This document shows, one piece after another, positions 48,239 through 57,968 of a stretch of DNA of 64,000 bases. Location: the NCBI GenBank assembly GCA_032622095.1, contig CP136069.1:181401122-181465121 (forward strand), written 5' to 3'. Position 1 is the stretch's first letter, and every line of letters starts with the position of its first letter. The position numbers and the translations under genes are program-made. Under the pieces are notes generated by a model that made no database searches, was not told the origin of the DNA, and was given only the letters and a program-made list of their open reading frames with translations. The DNA comes from Siphonodentalium dalli (taxonomy: Eukaryota; Mollusca; Scaphopoda; Gadilida; Siphonodentaliidae).

Positions 48239-49920
48239 CTATTCTGGCGTGAACTGTGAAAATGCATTTCTATTAGAATATCAGAGCTTCGTGGAATATC
48301 TTTTCTGATTTATTGATTACCATTGCAGTTCCACATCTCGGAAAAGGGTGGAGCTATCGACTTGAAATGTATTAACATTCATCCACTAAATGATATAGAC
48401 GCTCTTTATTATTTCCATATCAGGAATCCGTTCACAGATAACGCTTTTTATATGTTAGTCAGGAGTTTTATGCCTACCAAACGCATCGAACTAACGTTTT
48501 TGTTCATTTGTTGACATTGTTGGGATGCACTCTCCTTGAATCAGAGCTTCGTGGAATATCTTTTCTGATTTCTTGATTACTATTGGAGTTCCACATCTCG
48601 GAAAAGGGTGCATTTGTTCATCCATTAATTAATCAGAAGCATATCTTCCCCTATTCTGGCGTGAACTGTGAAAATGCATTTCTATTAGAATATCAGAGCT
48701 TCGTGGAATATCTTTTCTGATTTCTTGATTACCATTGGAGTTCCACATCTCGGAAAAGGGTGGAGCTATCGACTTGAAATGGCGTAAACTGTGAACTGTG
48801 AAAATGTTTTTCTATTAGAATATCAGAGCTTCGTGGAATATCTTTTCTGATATGTTGTGTAAAATGGTGAAAAGTAGTACCAAATGCCAAAATTGAAACG
48901 ATATACCTCTCATGTATATTGCAAAAAAGAAATACAAGTGACATAATTAATTTATTAAATTGCATGCCAGTAAAGTGTAATGGCTGCAAGAATGTTATGG
49001 AGGAATTAAAAAAAAAATCTCAATTTCAAACTACAAACTCGGCGATGTGCAGCGAAATTGTGCCGTCATCATTCACAATACATGCACGAAAAGACACAAG
49101 ACTTTATGTAATCATCAACATTCATCCATTAATTAATCAGAAGCATATCTTCCCCTATTCTGGCGTGAACTGTGAAAATGCATTTCTATTAGAATATCAA
49201 ACATGATATAGACGCTCTTTATTATTTCCATATCAGGAATCCGTTCACAGATAACGCTCTTTATATGTTATCCAGGAATTGTATGTCTACCAAACGCCAC
49301 GAGGCACGAACTAACGTTTTGTGCATTTGTTGACATTATTGGGATGCACTCTCCTTGAATCAGAGCTTCGTGGAATATCTTTTCTGATTTCTTGATTACT
49401 ATTGGAGTTCCACGTCTCGGAAAAGGGTGCATTTGTTCATCCATTAATTAATCAGAAGCATATCTTCCCCTATTCTGGCTTGAACTGTGAAAATGCATTT
49501 CTATTAGAATATCAGAGCTTCGTGGAATATCTTTTCTGATTTCTTGATTACCATTGGAGTTCCACATCTCGGAAAAGGGTGGAGCTATCGACTTGAAATG
49601 TATTAATCAGAAGCGTATCTTCCCCTAAGACTTTATGTTATCAGAACAAGGACAATTCTTCCCACTAACATTCATCCACTAAAATCTTGTCAATAATAAC
49701 GAAATTGTGCCGTCATCATTCACCGGCAGCCCTCGATACATGCAAGAAAAGACAAGACTTTATACTTCATGTTATCAGAAAAAGGACAATTCTTCCAACT
49801 ACCACAGCACATTTCCTCAACATTCATCCAGTTTGTGTCATTTTATGGCTTGAATAAGGTCATTTTCGGCTTTTTTCGCTGCCAAAATGTATTAATCATA
49901 AGCATATCTTCCCCTATTCG
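48239..49920. repeat. Helitron-derived mosaic repeat, right part
   Basis: Recurring blocks: ATTCTGGCGTGAACTGTGAA, AGCTTCGTGGAATATCTTTT, GATATAGACGCTCTTTATTA and TCTCGGAAAAGGGTGGAGC (the last equals the core of the 122-bp F1 repeat). Rep-coding shards appear at about 49062-49105 and 49711-49760 (PSSFTGSPRYMQEKT). It is continuous with 33700-34051 apart from the insertion. No gene is intact. Confidence 0.7.
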
Positions 49921-50174
49921 GGTGTGAACTGCTGGTCGCCCCTGACGAGATTGGTCGCCCCTGACGAGATTCCACCATGAGAGAATCGAAACTTCACTTT
50001 AAATGCCCATCATTGTAAGTGATGTCGGGCAATGTCCCACGCAAATGTATTTTCAGAAATTTTCGAACTTTTCAGAACTTTTTTGTATGATCTCGGTTCC
50101 CTCGAAGTTCATATAATTTGAACGGCCCTTCTGATGGCCACTATTAGCGCAAGGGACTCGATAATACATAGAAA
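49921..50174. other. Leader upstream of the Helitron reading frame
   Basis: Contains a perfect 18-bp tandem pair (TGGTCGCCCCTGACGAGAT twice at about 49934-49970). No clear promoter element or Helitron TC end is visible immediately upstream of the ATG at 50175. Confidence 0.35.
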
Positions 50175-51584
50175 ATGCCCCCGAAAAAGCGGAAGCTCAT
50201 AGGCCGCACGAGTAACAATACACGTGCGAAACAGATTTATCGTGATAACGAAACTGACGAACAGCGCCAGTTGCGGCTGGATGCCGATCGCCAGTCGACG
50301 GCCCTTTCCAGGGCGTCAGAAACTCATGAACAGAGCCAATTGCGGCTGGATGCCGATCGCCAGTCGACGGCCCTTTCCAGGGCGTCAGAAACTGACGAAC
50401 AGAGCCAGTTGCGGCTGGATGCCGATCGCCAGTCGACGGCCCTTTCCAGGGCGTCAGAAACTGACGAACAGAGCCAGTTGCGGCTGGATGCCGTTCGCCA
50501 GTCGACGGCCCTTTCCAGGGCGTCAGAAACTCACGAACAGCGCCAGTTGCGGCTGGATGCCGTTCGCCAGTCGACGGCCCTTTCCAGGGCGTCAGAAACT
50601 GACGAAGAGAGCCAGTTGCGGCTGAATGCCGTTCGCCAGTCGACGGCCCTTTCCAGGGCGTCGGAAACGGTTGCACAAACGGAATTGCGTCGACGAAACG
50701 ACCGAGTCGCTACTGCAAATGCCACAGAAAAACAGCAACGTCTCAACGTTATTAGTTGGGGAAAAGCAGCCATGAATTACAATCCATCCATCGAGTATAC
50801 ATCTCACGACTCTCTCCGAGTTGGCCAAATGATGGTTGTTTGTGAGCACTGCTCTGCTTTGAGGTGGCCCACCGAACCCTTAGGTTTCTGCTGTTCTCGT
50901 AGGAAGGTCTCCTTTCCGATTCGTCCAGACCAACCACAGCCCCTGAGAGGCCTACTTAGTGGCGATTCAACAGACTCGGAACATTTCCTCCACAACATCC
51001 GCCGATATAATTCGGCTTTCCAAATGACATCGTTTGGAGCTAATGTAATAACCGAAGGTGGTTTTATGCCAACATTCAAGGTTCAGGGCCAGATCTATCA
51101 CAGAATTGGCTCGCTCCTACCTACAGCCGAACAACAACCCCGATTTTTGCAAGTCTACTTCATCGATGACCACCATGACCAGGCAAACCTTCGAGCATCC
51201 GATAACCTTAAACCTCATCTGATCACGGCAATCCAAGACATGTTGCACGAGCACAACTCTTACATTACTAGCTTCAAGTATGCCATTGAGTCTAATCCCG
51301 GTCCGAATCTCGATGTTGTCATCAATGCTGATAAAAAGCCTTCAGATGCACATCGTGGCAGGTTCAATGCCCCAGCTTGCAATGAACTTGCAGTGGTCAT
51401 GACCGGGCAAGAACATGGAGCGCGATACATAGTAATTAAGTCCCGTGATAACACAATCAGGAGGATTTGCGAGACACACAGGTCATATGACCCTCTAGAG
51501 TACCTTCTACTGTGTGTGCGTGGTGAAGATGGCTATCGCTTGGGGATCCAACATGCTGTCGGTCGAAAGAATGTCGTGCAATGA
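50175..51584 (+). CDS. Helitron protein, N-terminal part (broken by frameshift)
   Basis: Starts MPPKKRKLIG, which resembles a basic nuclear localisation signal. Six 23-residue repeats follow (residues 26-163, each ETDEQSQLRLDADRQSTALSRAS-like). Next comes a Cys pair region CEHCSALRWPTEP..CC (about 222-240), and conserved segments also found upstream of Rep in animal Helitrons: NPGPNLDVV, KKPSDAHRGRFNAPACNE, GQEHGARYIV. The Rep/helicase of Helitrons nicks and unwinds element DNA for rolling-circle transposition. The frame ends at 51584. The continuation DFYAYYFMVRS is found one frame over, so a short indel lies at about 51550-51580. Normally this is one protein with the next two entries. Confidence 0.85.
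   Translation: MPPKKRKLIGRTSNNTRAKQIYRDNETDEQRQLRLDADRQSTALSRASETHEQSQLRLDADRQSTALSRASETDEQSQLRLDADRQSTALSRASETDEQSQLRLDAVRQSTALSRASETHEQRQLRLDAVRQSTALSRASETDEESQLRLNAVRQSTALSRASETVAQTELRRRNDRVATANATEKQQRLNVISWGKAAMNYNPSIEYTSHDSLRVGQMMVVCEHCSALRWPTEPLGFCCSRRKVSFPIRPDQPQPLRGLLSGDSTDSEHFLHNIRRYNSAFQMTSFGANVITEGGFMPTFKVQGQIYHRIGSLLPTAEQQPRFLQVYFIDDHHDQANLRASDNLKPHLITAIQDMLHEHNSYITSFKYAIESNPGPNLDVVINADKKPSDAHRGRFNAPACNELAVVMTGQEHGARYIVIKSRDNTIRRICETHRSYDPLEYLLLCVRGEDGYRLGIQHAVGRKNVVQ
50250..50663 (+). repeat. 69-bp coding tandem repeat, 6 units
   Basis: Unit contains CAGTTGCGGCTGGATGCC and CAGTCGACGGCCCTTTCCAG. Units are nearly identical at the DNA level (differences such as GATCGC/GTTCGC). The charged 23-residue peptide repeat is probably helical. 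A seventh, diverged unit follows. Confidence 0.9.
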
Positions 51585-52635
51585 TTTCTATGCTTACTAT
51601 TTCATGGTAAGGAGCAATTCTTTCAACCACTTACATCGGAGTAGGAATCTGTTCAATCAGTTTGCTGTCGACATGTATGCTAAGGTTGAATCTGAGAGAC
51701 TGTTTTACATTCGTTCACACCAGCGTGAATTACGAGCAGATTCCTACATTCATCTCCGAGACAGCATCAATAACGATCAGACAGAAGGCCATGGTCAACT
51801 TTGTATACTTCCGTCATCATTCACGGGAAGTCCACGATATATGCAAGAGAAGACCCAGGACGCCTTGACGTATGTGAAGAATTTTGGTCGCCCAGATCTC
51901 TTTGTCACGTTTACATGTAATCCCAAATGGGAGGAGGTCAAGAGAGAGTTGTTCGAGGGCCAGGCACCAAGGGACAGACATGATGTGGTTGCCCGTGTTT
52001 TCCGCCTGAAACTTCAGAAACTCATGTTTCTGGTGAAGAAATGTCATATCTTCGGGCAATCATTATGTGACATGTACACCATTGAGTGGCAGGAGAGGGG
52101 CCTCCCCCACTCACACATCCTCATATGGTTACAGGATAAGATTCATGCAGACCAGATAGATACCATCATCTCGGCTGAATCGCCTGATCCCGAGCAAGAC
52201 CAAACACTATATGATTTTGTAAAGACGCATATGGTCCACGGACCATGCGGGCGGATCAATCCCAACTCGCCTTGCATGAAAGATGGCAAGTGCTCGAAGC
52301 GATATCCGAGACAGTTTTTAGCAGAGACCCAGACATCTAATGAAGGTTACCCTCTCTACAGGAGGCGTTCACCAGAAGATGGCGGTTTCACTGCTGATGC
52401 TGCCATGTTCGAATTACGAGACTCGAATGATGAGGTCAGCCAGTTTCAAATGGGCAGATATCTTCGCACAAGCGAGGCGTTCTGGAGAATATTTGATTTT
52501 CCTATTCATGACCGTCATCCTACAGTAGTTCGCCTCGCTGTCCATCTCGAAAATGGTCAGAGGGTGTATTTCACTGAGAATAATGCCCAGCAAGTAAACG
52601 AGTTTAACATCTTTTTTCACGACCTGTCAAAATGA
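51514..52635 (+). pseudogene. Helitron Rep (HUH endonuclease) domain, catalytic tyrosine segment missing
   Basis: Homology begins at MSCNDFYAYYFMVR (residue 20 on). Conserved features: SSFTGSPRYMQEKTQD (101-116), GRPDLFVTFTCNP (125-137), and the metal-binding HUH motif RGLPHSHILIW (195-205, His199 and His201). Next are YDFVKTHMVHGPCG and YRRRSPEDGGFT (about 282-293), which jumps directly to DAAMFELRDSNDEVSQFQMG. In this family a stretch of roughly 50 residues with the two catalytic tyrosines normally lies in between. It is absent here without breaking the frame. The frame then shifts again near 52600; the continuation SLTSFFTTCQNDEFARSLL lies in the next frame. Such a Rep should be unable to cleave DNA. 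Confidence 0.85.
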
Positions 52636-52666
52636 TGAGTTTGCTCGGAGTCTTCTCTACCTTGAA

Positions 52667-54694
52667 ATGCCCGCATACTACACATGGGCGAACAACAGAT
52701 GGTCCAGGCGGAAGCGGGGTTCACCAGTTGATGGACAGGTTGGTGTCTTCAAGGACACGGTCCTGGGCAGACTGTACACGGTACACCCATCTCAGCATGA
52801 ATGTTTTTATTTTAGGGTGCTCCTCTTGGAAGTTCGGGGTCCTGAATCTTTTGAAAGTCTGGGAACCATTGATGGTGAGGTATGCACGACTTTCCGCCAG
52901 TCTGCTCTCCAAAGAGGCCTTATTGAAGACGACAGACAATGGGAAGCAACTCTGTCCGAGGCTTCTGTTTCAAGAACGCCGAGGTGTATGCGTAGCCTCT
53001 TTGCTGTTCTGTTGCAGATGTGTGGAGTCTCAGTTCCCAATGGTCTCTGGATGCAATTCAGAGAGGATATGTCTCAAGACTTCCGCTGGAGACAGCAGAG
53101 GCTCAACCCAGATGTTGAGGTCGCCTTCAATGAAGATATCTTCAATCAAGCTCTCGTGGCTATTGAAGACAAGATTCTAGCCCACGGAGGCCTTGTATTA
53201 CACACTTTCGGACTTCCCCGAACTACCAGGATTGAAACTGTTCAACTACCAAGAGAAATACTTAGAGAGACGACATATGATAGAGATATCCTTGCTGATG
53301 TCATCGCTTCAAGTGAAGCGAAACTATTGCCAGAACAGCGGCATGTTTTTGACACAATTATGGGTTCTGTAAACGGTGCCGGTGGTATATTTTTCTTAGA
53401 TGCGCCAGGTGGTACTGGTAAAACGTTTCTGATAAACTTAATTCTTGCCAGGATTCGGATTCAGGGGAAAATTGTCATTGCAGTTGCGTCATCTGGGATC
53501 GCTGCGACATTGCTCCCGGGTGGTAGGACTGCTCACTCGGCATTCAAACTCCCGTTGAACTTAACAGTGAATGACCTGGCGACGTGCAATATAGCAAAAG
53601 GTACAGGGCTTGCGCGTCTACTCCGCAGTTGTGTAATGATTGTTTGGGATGAGTGCACCATGTCTCACAAACATGCTTTCGAAGCTCTGGACAGGACATT
53701 GCAGGACATTCGTGAGTGTAATGCGATCATGGGCGGTGTAACCTTGCTCCTGTCCGGAGACTTCAGACAAACGCTCCCTGTTATCCCTCGGGGAACGAGG
53801 GCTGACATGGTCCGCGCATCTCTCAGGTCGTCTTATCTTTGGCGGAGTGTTCGCTCTCTGCACCTGACAACCAACATGAGAGCCCATTCATATAACGACG
53901 AGATGGCCACCTCATTTGCAAGTGATTTGCTTCACATTGGAAATGGCGAACTTCATGGTAGCATAAATTTATCTGAATGCACCGACTGTTGTTGTGTCGG
54001 AAGTTGTGATGCATTGATTGGGGCAGTTTTCGGTGATCTGGTCAGCAACATGAGTGATTCCACCTGGCTATGTGAGAGAGCAATTCTCGCTCCTAAGAAT
54101 GACACCGTTGACGCAATCAATCGTAAGATGCTGGCAATGGTGCATGGAGAGATCCGTGCATCCAACTCTATAGATTCAATCCCAGATCCAAGTGACGTGG
54201 TCAACTATCCTACCGAATTTCTCAATTCTTTGAGTCCCCCTGGTATGCCACCGCACGAGCTTTTCCTGAAAGAGGGTGTTCCGATCATGTTGTTGAGGAA
54301 TATGGAACCCCCGAAACTCTGCAATGGCACCAGGCTCCTTATCAGGAAAATAATGCCTCATCTTATTGAGGCCGAGATTTTGACCGGGTGCGGCAAGGGT
54401 GAATATGTGTTCATCCCTAGAATTCCCTTGATACCTACAGACAGCCCAATTGAGTTCCGAAGGCTGCAGTTCCCGGTTAAGCTAAGTTTTGCTATGACAA
54501 TTAATAAGTCACAAGGCCAAACACTTAAAGTAGCCGGGTTTCAACTGGAGGAACCATGTTTCTCTCACGGTCAACTTTATGTTGCCATGTCACGAGTTGG
54601 TTGGCCAGGTAACTTACACATCAATGCACCTGACAATGCAACAATCAATGTCGTGTACAGGGAGGCCCTCGGGTTATCAGAGATTGGTATGTGA
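52667..54694 (+). CDS. Helitron PIF1-like DNA helicase domain
   Basis: A 675-residue open frame. The coding sequence starts at least 45 bp earlier in the same frame (CQNDEFARSLLYLE), so the ATG at 52667 is only the first in-frame Met. Superfamily 1B helicase motifs are complete: Walker A DAPGGTGKTF (245-254), motif Ia AVASSGIAA (272-280), Walker B VWDECTM (326-332), GDFRQTLPVI (364-373), the TTNMR arginine motif (401-405), AMTINKSQGQTL (609-620) and GQLYVAMSRV (635-644). In Helitrons this domain is fused behind Rep and unwinds the displaced strand. No extra endonuclease domain follows, unlike Helentrons. The stop is at 54692-54694. Length and motif set fit the family, so this part decayed least. 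Confidence 0.92.
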   Translation: MPAYYTWANNRWSRRKRGSPVDGQVGVFKDTVLGRLYTVHPSQHECFYFRVLLLEVRGPESFESLGTIDGEVCTTFRQSALQRGLIEDDRQWEATLSEASVSRTPRCMRSLFAVLLQMCGVSVPNGLWMQFREDMSQDFRWRQQRLNPDVEVAFNEDIFNQALVAIEDKILAHGGLVLHTFGLPRTTRIETVQLPREILRETTYDRDILADVIASSEAKLLPEQRHVFDTIMGSVNGAGGIFFLDAPGGTGKTFLINLILARIRIQGKIVIAVASSGIAATLLPGGRTAHSAFKLPLNLTVNDLATCNIAKGTGLARLLRSCVMIVWDECTMSHKHAFEALDRTLQDIRECNAIMGGVTLLLSGDFRQTLPVIPRGTRADMVRASLRSSYLWRSVRSLHLTTNMRAHSYNDEMATSFASDLLHIGNGELHGSINLSECTDCCCVGSCDALIGAVFGDLVSNMSDSTWLCERAILAPKNDTVDAINRKMLAMVHGEIRASNSIDSIPDPSDVVNYPTEFLNSLSPPGMPPHELFLKEGVPIMLLRNMEPPKLCNGTRLLIRKIMPHLIEAEILTGCGKGEYVFIPRIPLIPTDSPIEFRRLQFPVKLSFAMTINKSQGQTLKVAGFQLEEPCFSHGQLYVAMSRVGWPGNLHINAPDNATINVVYREALGLSEIGM

Positions 54695-54794
54695 TCAGAG
54701 TGCTGGGCATGCCAACTAACCTCTCTTCGTGACATTTGATGTTACTCCATGATGTTGTGTATATAGTTCATTTAATTTATTGATCTCAGGAAAT

Positions 54795-55920
54795 GTTCTT
54801 CGGTGATCGGTCGCCGGGCCGGAGAACATGTATATGTCCATTGTGTACATACTACTTATTCATTTGTGAAGTTCTTCGGTGATTGGTCGCCAGGCCGATG
54901 AACATGTATAATATTGCCATTGCGTGCATATTATTTATTCATTCAATTCATTTATCCCATGTGAAGTTCTTCGGTGATTTGTCGCCAGACCGATGAACAT
55001 TTTGTACATAATAGTTATTTAATTTATTGATCTGATCAGAGTGCTGGGTATGCCAACTAACCTATTCTTCGTGACATTTGATGTTACTCCATGATCTTGT
55101 GTATATAGTTTATTTAACTTATTGATCTCAGGAAATGTTCTTCGGTGATCGGTCGCCGGGCCGGAGAACATGTATATGTCCATTGTGTACATACTACTTA
55201 TTCATTATTTATTGGTCTCATGTGAAGTTCTTCGGTGATTGGTCGCCAGGCCGATGAACATGTATAATATTGCCATTGCGTGCATATTATTTATTCATTC
55301 AATTAATTTATCCCATGTGAAGTTCTTCGGTGATTGGTCGCCAGACCGATGAACATTTTGTACATAATATTTATTTAATTTATTGATCTGATCAGAGTGC
55401 TGGGCATGCCAACTAACCTATTCTTCGTGACATTTGATGTTACTCCATGATCTTGTGTATATAGTTTATTTAACTTATTGATCTCAGGAAATGTTCTTCG
55501 GTGATCGGTCGCCGGGCCGGAGAACATGTATATGTCCATTGTGTACATACTACTTATCCATTCATTTATTGGTCTCATGTGAAGTTCTTCGGTGATTGGT
55601 CGCCAGGCCGATGAACATGTATAATATTGCCATTGCGTGCATATTATTTATTCATTTAATTCATTTATCCCATGTGAAGTTCTTCGGTGATTGGTCGCCA
55701 GACCGATGAACATTTTGTACATAATATTTATTTAATTTATTGATCTGATCAGAGTGCTGGACATGCCAACTAACCTATTTTTCGTGACAATTGATGTTAC
55801 TCCATGATCTTGTGTATATAGTTTATTTAATTTATTGATCTCAGGAAATGTTCTTCGGTGATCGGTCGCCGGGCCGGAGAACATGTATATTGATGTACAT
55901 TTTGTATATACTATTTATTT
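54795..55920. repeat. Hairpin-bearing higher-order repeat in the Helitron 3' region
   Basis: Ten copies of a 33-nt hairpin (GTTCTTCGG stem, loop with GATYGGTCGCC, then CCGGAGAAC or CCGATGAAC) lie at about 54795, 54871, 54966, 55137, 55226, 55319, 55493, 55580, 55677 and 55850. They are organised in higher-order units of 342-357 bp, each with three hairpins and the spacer TGATCAGAGTGCTGGGCATG. No coding. Confidence 0.85.
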
Positions 55921-56097
55921 AATTTATTGATCTAATGCTGCCACTGTCGGTCCCAAGCCCGAACAACATTCAGGCCTTTGTTGTGATTTTAACTAGCTAA
56001 ACTCTCTACCAACTAACACAGAGGCCCGAACCGAAGCAGAGGGGATCACACTTATGAACTATTATTACGGACGATTGCAAATCACCCGTCAAATATG

Positions 56098-56246
56098 ACA
56101 TAGGTTTACGTTTGGAGGCAACGATGAGAACCCTGTATAATGGTGTCGAAAATGACCTAGATCATATCTGATCTATAGGTTTACGTTTGGTGGCAACGAT
56201 GAGAACCCTGTATAATGGTGTCGAAAATGACCTAGATCATATCTGA
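56098..56246. repeat. Two-copy direct repeat before the Helitron 3' end
   Basis: TAGGTTTACGTTTGG.GGCAA through CCTAGATCATATCTGATCT, about 75 bp, occurs twice back to back with one difference. Confidence 0.8.
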
Positions 56247-56296
56247 TCTCTTATATTTTGAGAAATAGCCCGGACAACGTCGGGCACATCGGCTAG
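56247..56296 (+). mobile_element. Helitron 3' terminus, or a 50-bp minimal F1 element
   Basis: The hairpin GCCCGGACAACGTCGGGC (56268-56285), a 7-nt spacer and CTAG (56293-56296) form a textbook Helitron 3' end. Just upstream, A|TCTCTTATATTTTGAG at 56247 looks like an F1 5' end. This segment is therefore either the autonomous element's terminus or a nearly empty element with both ends fused. Confidence 0.65.
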
Positions 56297-56319
56297 TCTC
56301 ATATATATTTTTGAAGACC

Positions 56320-56365
<46 letters not shown>

Positions 56366-56693
56366 CTTAATACAAATCTACGATTCTCGACCGATCGGGA
56401 CGAAACTTGGTACGTGTGTGTAGTTTGACCAGGCGGTGGTCGTTGTCGTATTGGCGAGCCCGTGCGACGCCCGTGCAGCGCATGCGCAGACGAGATCTCG
56501 GAAATCGGTGGAGCTATCGACTTGAATTTTGCTATGTGAATGTATATTGCCCCGGATACGAATTTTATCGGGTCGCTGAGCCCGTGCGACGCCAGCTTCG
56601 CGCATGCGCAGACGAGATCTCGGAAACGGGTGGAGCTATCGACTTGAAATTTGGTTTTTGAATAGCCCGGACAACTTCGGGCTCATCGGCTAG
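56297..56693 (+). mobile_element. Helitron family F1, copy D
   Basis: TCTCATATATATTTTTGAAG start, (TCTG)n at about 56323-56365, the GATCGGGACGAAACTTGG module, one full 122-bp unit plus flanking halves, then hairpin and CTAG at 56690-56693. Confidence 0.8.
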
Positions 56694-56715
56694 TCTCATA
56701 TATATTTTGAAGACC

Positions 56716-56748
<33 letters not shown>

Positions 56749-57204
56749 TTGTCCTTAATACAAATCTACGATTCTCGACGAATCGGGACGAAACTTTGTA
56801 CGTGTGTGTAGTTTGACCAGGCGGTGGTCGTTGTCGTATTGGCGAGCCCGTGCGACGCCCGTGCAGCGCATGCGCAGACGAGATCTCGGAAACGGGTGGA
56901 GCTATCGACTTGAAATTTGGTATGTGAATGTATCTTGCCCCGAGAACGAATTTTATCGGGTCGCCGAGCCCGTGCGACGCCAGCTTCGCGCATGCGCAGA
57001 CGAGATCTCGGAAACGGGTAGAGCTATCGACTTGAAATTTGCTATGTGTATGTATCTTGCCACGGATACGAATTTTATCGGGTCGCCGAATCCGTGCGAC
57101 GCCAGCTTCGCGCATGCGCAGACCAGATATCGGAAACGGGTGGAGCTATCGACTTGGAAATTTGGTTTTTGAATAGCCCGGACAACGTCGGGCTCATCGG
57201 CTAG
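56694..57204 (+). mobile_element. Helitron family F1, copy E
   Basis: Starts directly after CTAG of copy D. Has a TCTG/TTTG microsatellite and two complete 122-bp units. Ends with hairpin, CATCGG and CTAG at 57201-57204. Confidence 0.8.
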
Positions 57205-57968
57205 TCTCATGTATATTTTGAAGACCTCTGTGTGTCTGTATGTTTGTTTGTCTGTCTGTCATTAATACAAATCTACGATTCTCGACCGATCGGGACGAAA
57301 CTTGGTACGTGTGTGTAGTTTGACCGGGCGGTCGTTGTCGTATTGGCGAGCCCGTGCGACGCCCGTGCCGCGCATGCGCAGACGAGATCTCGGAAACGGG
57401 TGGAGCTATCGACTTGAAATTTGGTATGTGAATGTATCTTGCCCCGGATACGAATTTTATCGGATCGCCGAGCCCGTGCGACGCCAGCTTCGCGCATGCG
57501 CAGACCAGATCTCGGAAACGGGTAGAGCTATCGACTTGAAATTTGGTTTTTGAATAGCCCGGACAACGTCCCGGATACGAATTTTATCGGGTCGCCGAGC
57601 CCGTGCGACGCCAGCTTCGCGCATGCGCAGACGAGATTTCGGAAACGGGTGGAGCTATCGACTTGAAATTTGGTATGTGAATGTAACTTGCCCCGGATAC
57701 GAATTTTATCGGGTCGCCGAGCACGTGCGACACCAGCTTCGCGCATGCGCAGACCAGATCTCGGAAACTGGTAGAGCTATCGACTTGAAATTTGTTTTTT
57801 GAATAGCGCTGGGTAGAGCTATCGACTTGAAATTTGGTTTTTGAATAGCCTGTTTCGCGCATGCGCAGACCAGATCTCGGAAACGGGTAGAGCTATCGAC
57901 TTTGAAATTTGGTTTTTGAATAGCCCGGACAACGTCGGGCTTGTTAGAGCGTCGGGCTCATCGGCTAG
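57205..57968 (+). mobile_element. Helitron family F1, copy F
   Basis: Starts TCTCATGTATATTTTGAAG directly after copy E. Contains several 122-bp units and three or four duplicated or truncated 3' hairpin modules (about 57550, 57800, 57850, 57920) before the final CTAG at 57965-57968. This resembles copies A and B. Confidence 0.75.

Larger units (their letters stand above)
33215..56296 (+). mobile_element. Candidate autonomous F1 Helitron, split by a 14.2-kb insertion
   Basis: The 5' end A|TCTCATATATATTTTGAAG at 33215 is followed by the TTTG/TCTG microsatellite, the GATCGGGACGAAACTTGG module and 122-bp units to about 33650. Rep-derived fragments follow, then the Rep/helicase ORFs (50175-54694), a hairpin-rich 3' region, and a terminal hairpin at 56268-56285 with CTAG at 56293-56296 followed by T. 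Removing the insertion at 34052-48238 leaves about 8.9 kb, a normal autonomous Helitron size. Both ends match the non-autonomous F1 elements. Alternatively, the 5' end belongs to a separate truncated F1 copy, or the terminal 50 bp are an independent micro-element. The coding region is broken, so it is not active now. Confidence 0.5.

Noticed and set aside
52632-53180. 182-codon ORF overlapping the helicase start
   Set aside because: Different frame inside the conserved Helitron helicase; a shadow ORF.
55960-56000. Alternative Helitron 3' end (AACAAC...GTTGT hairpin then AACTAG)
   Set aside because: Weak 5-bp stem with a large loop and CTAG followed by C rather than T; the end at 56296 fits the family far better.
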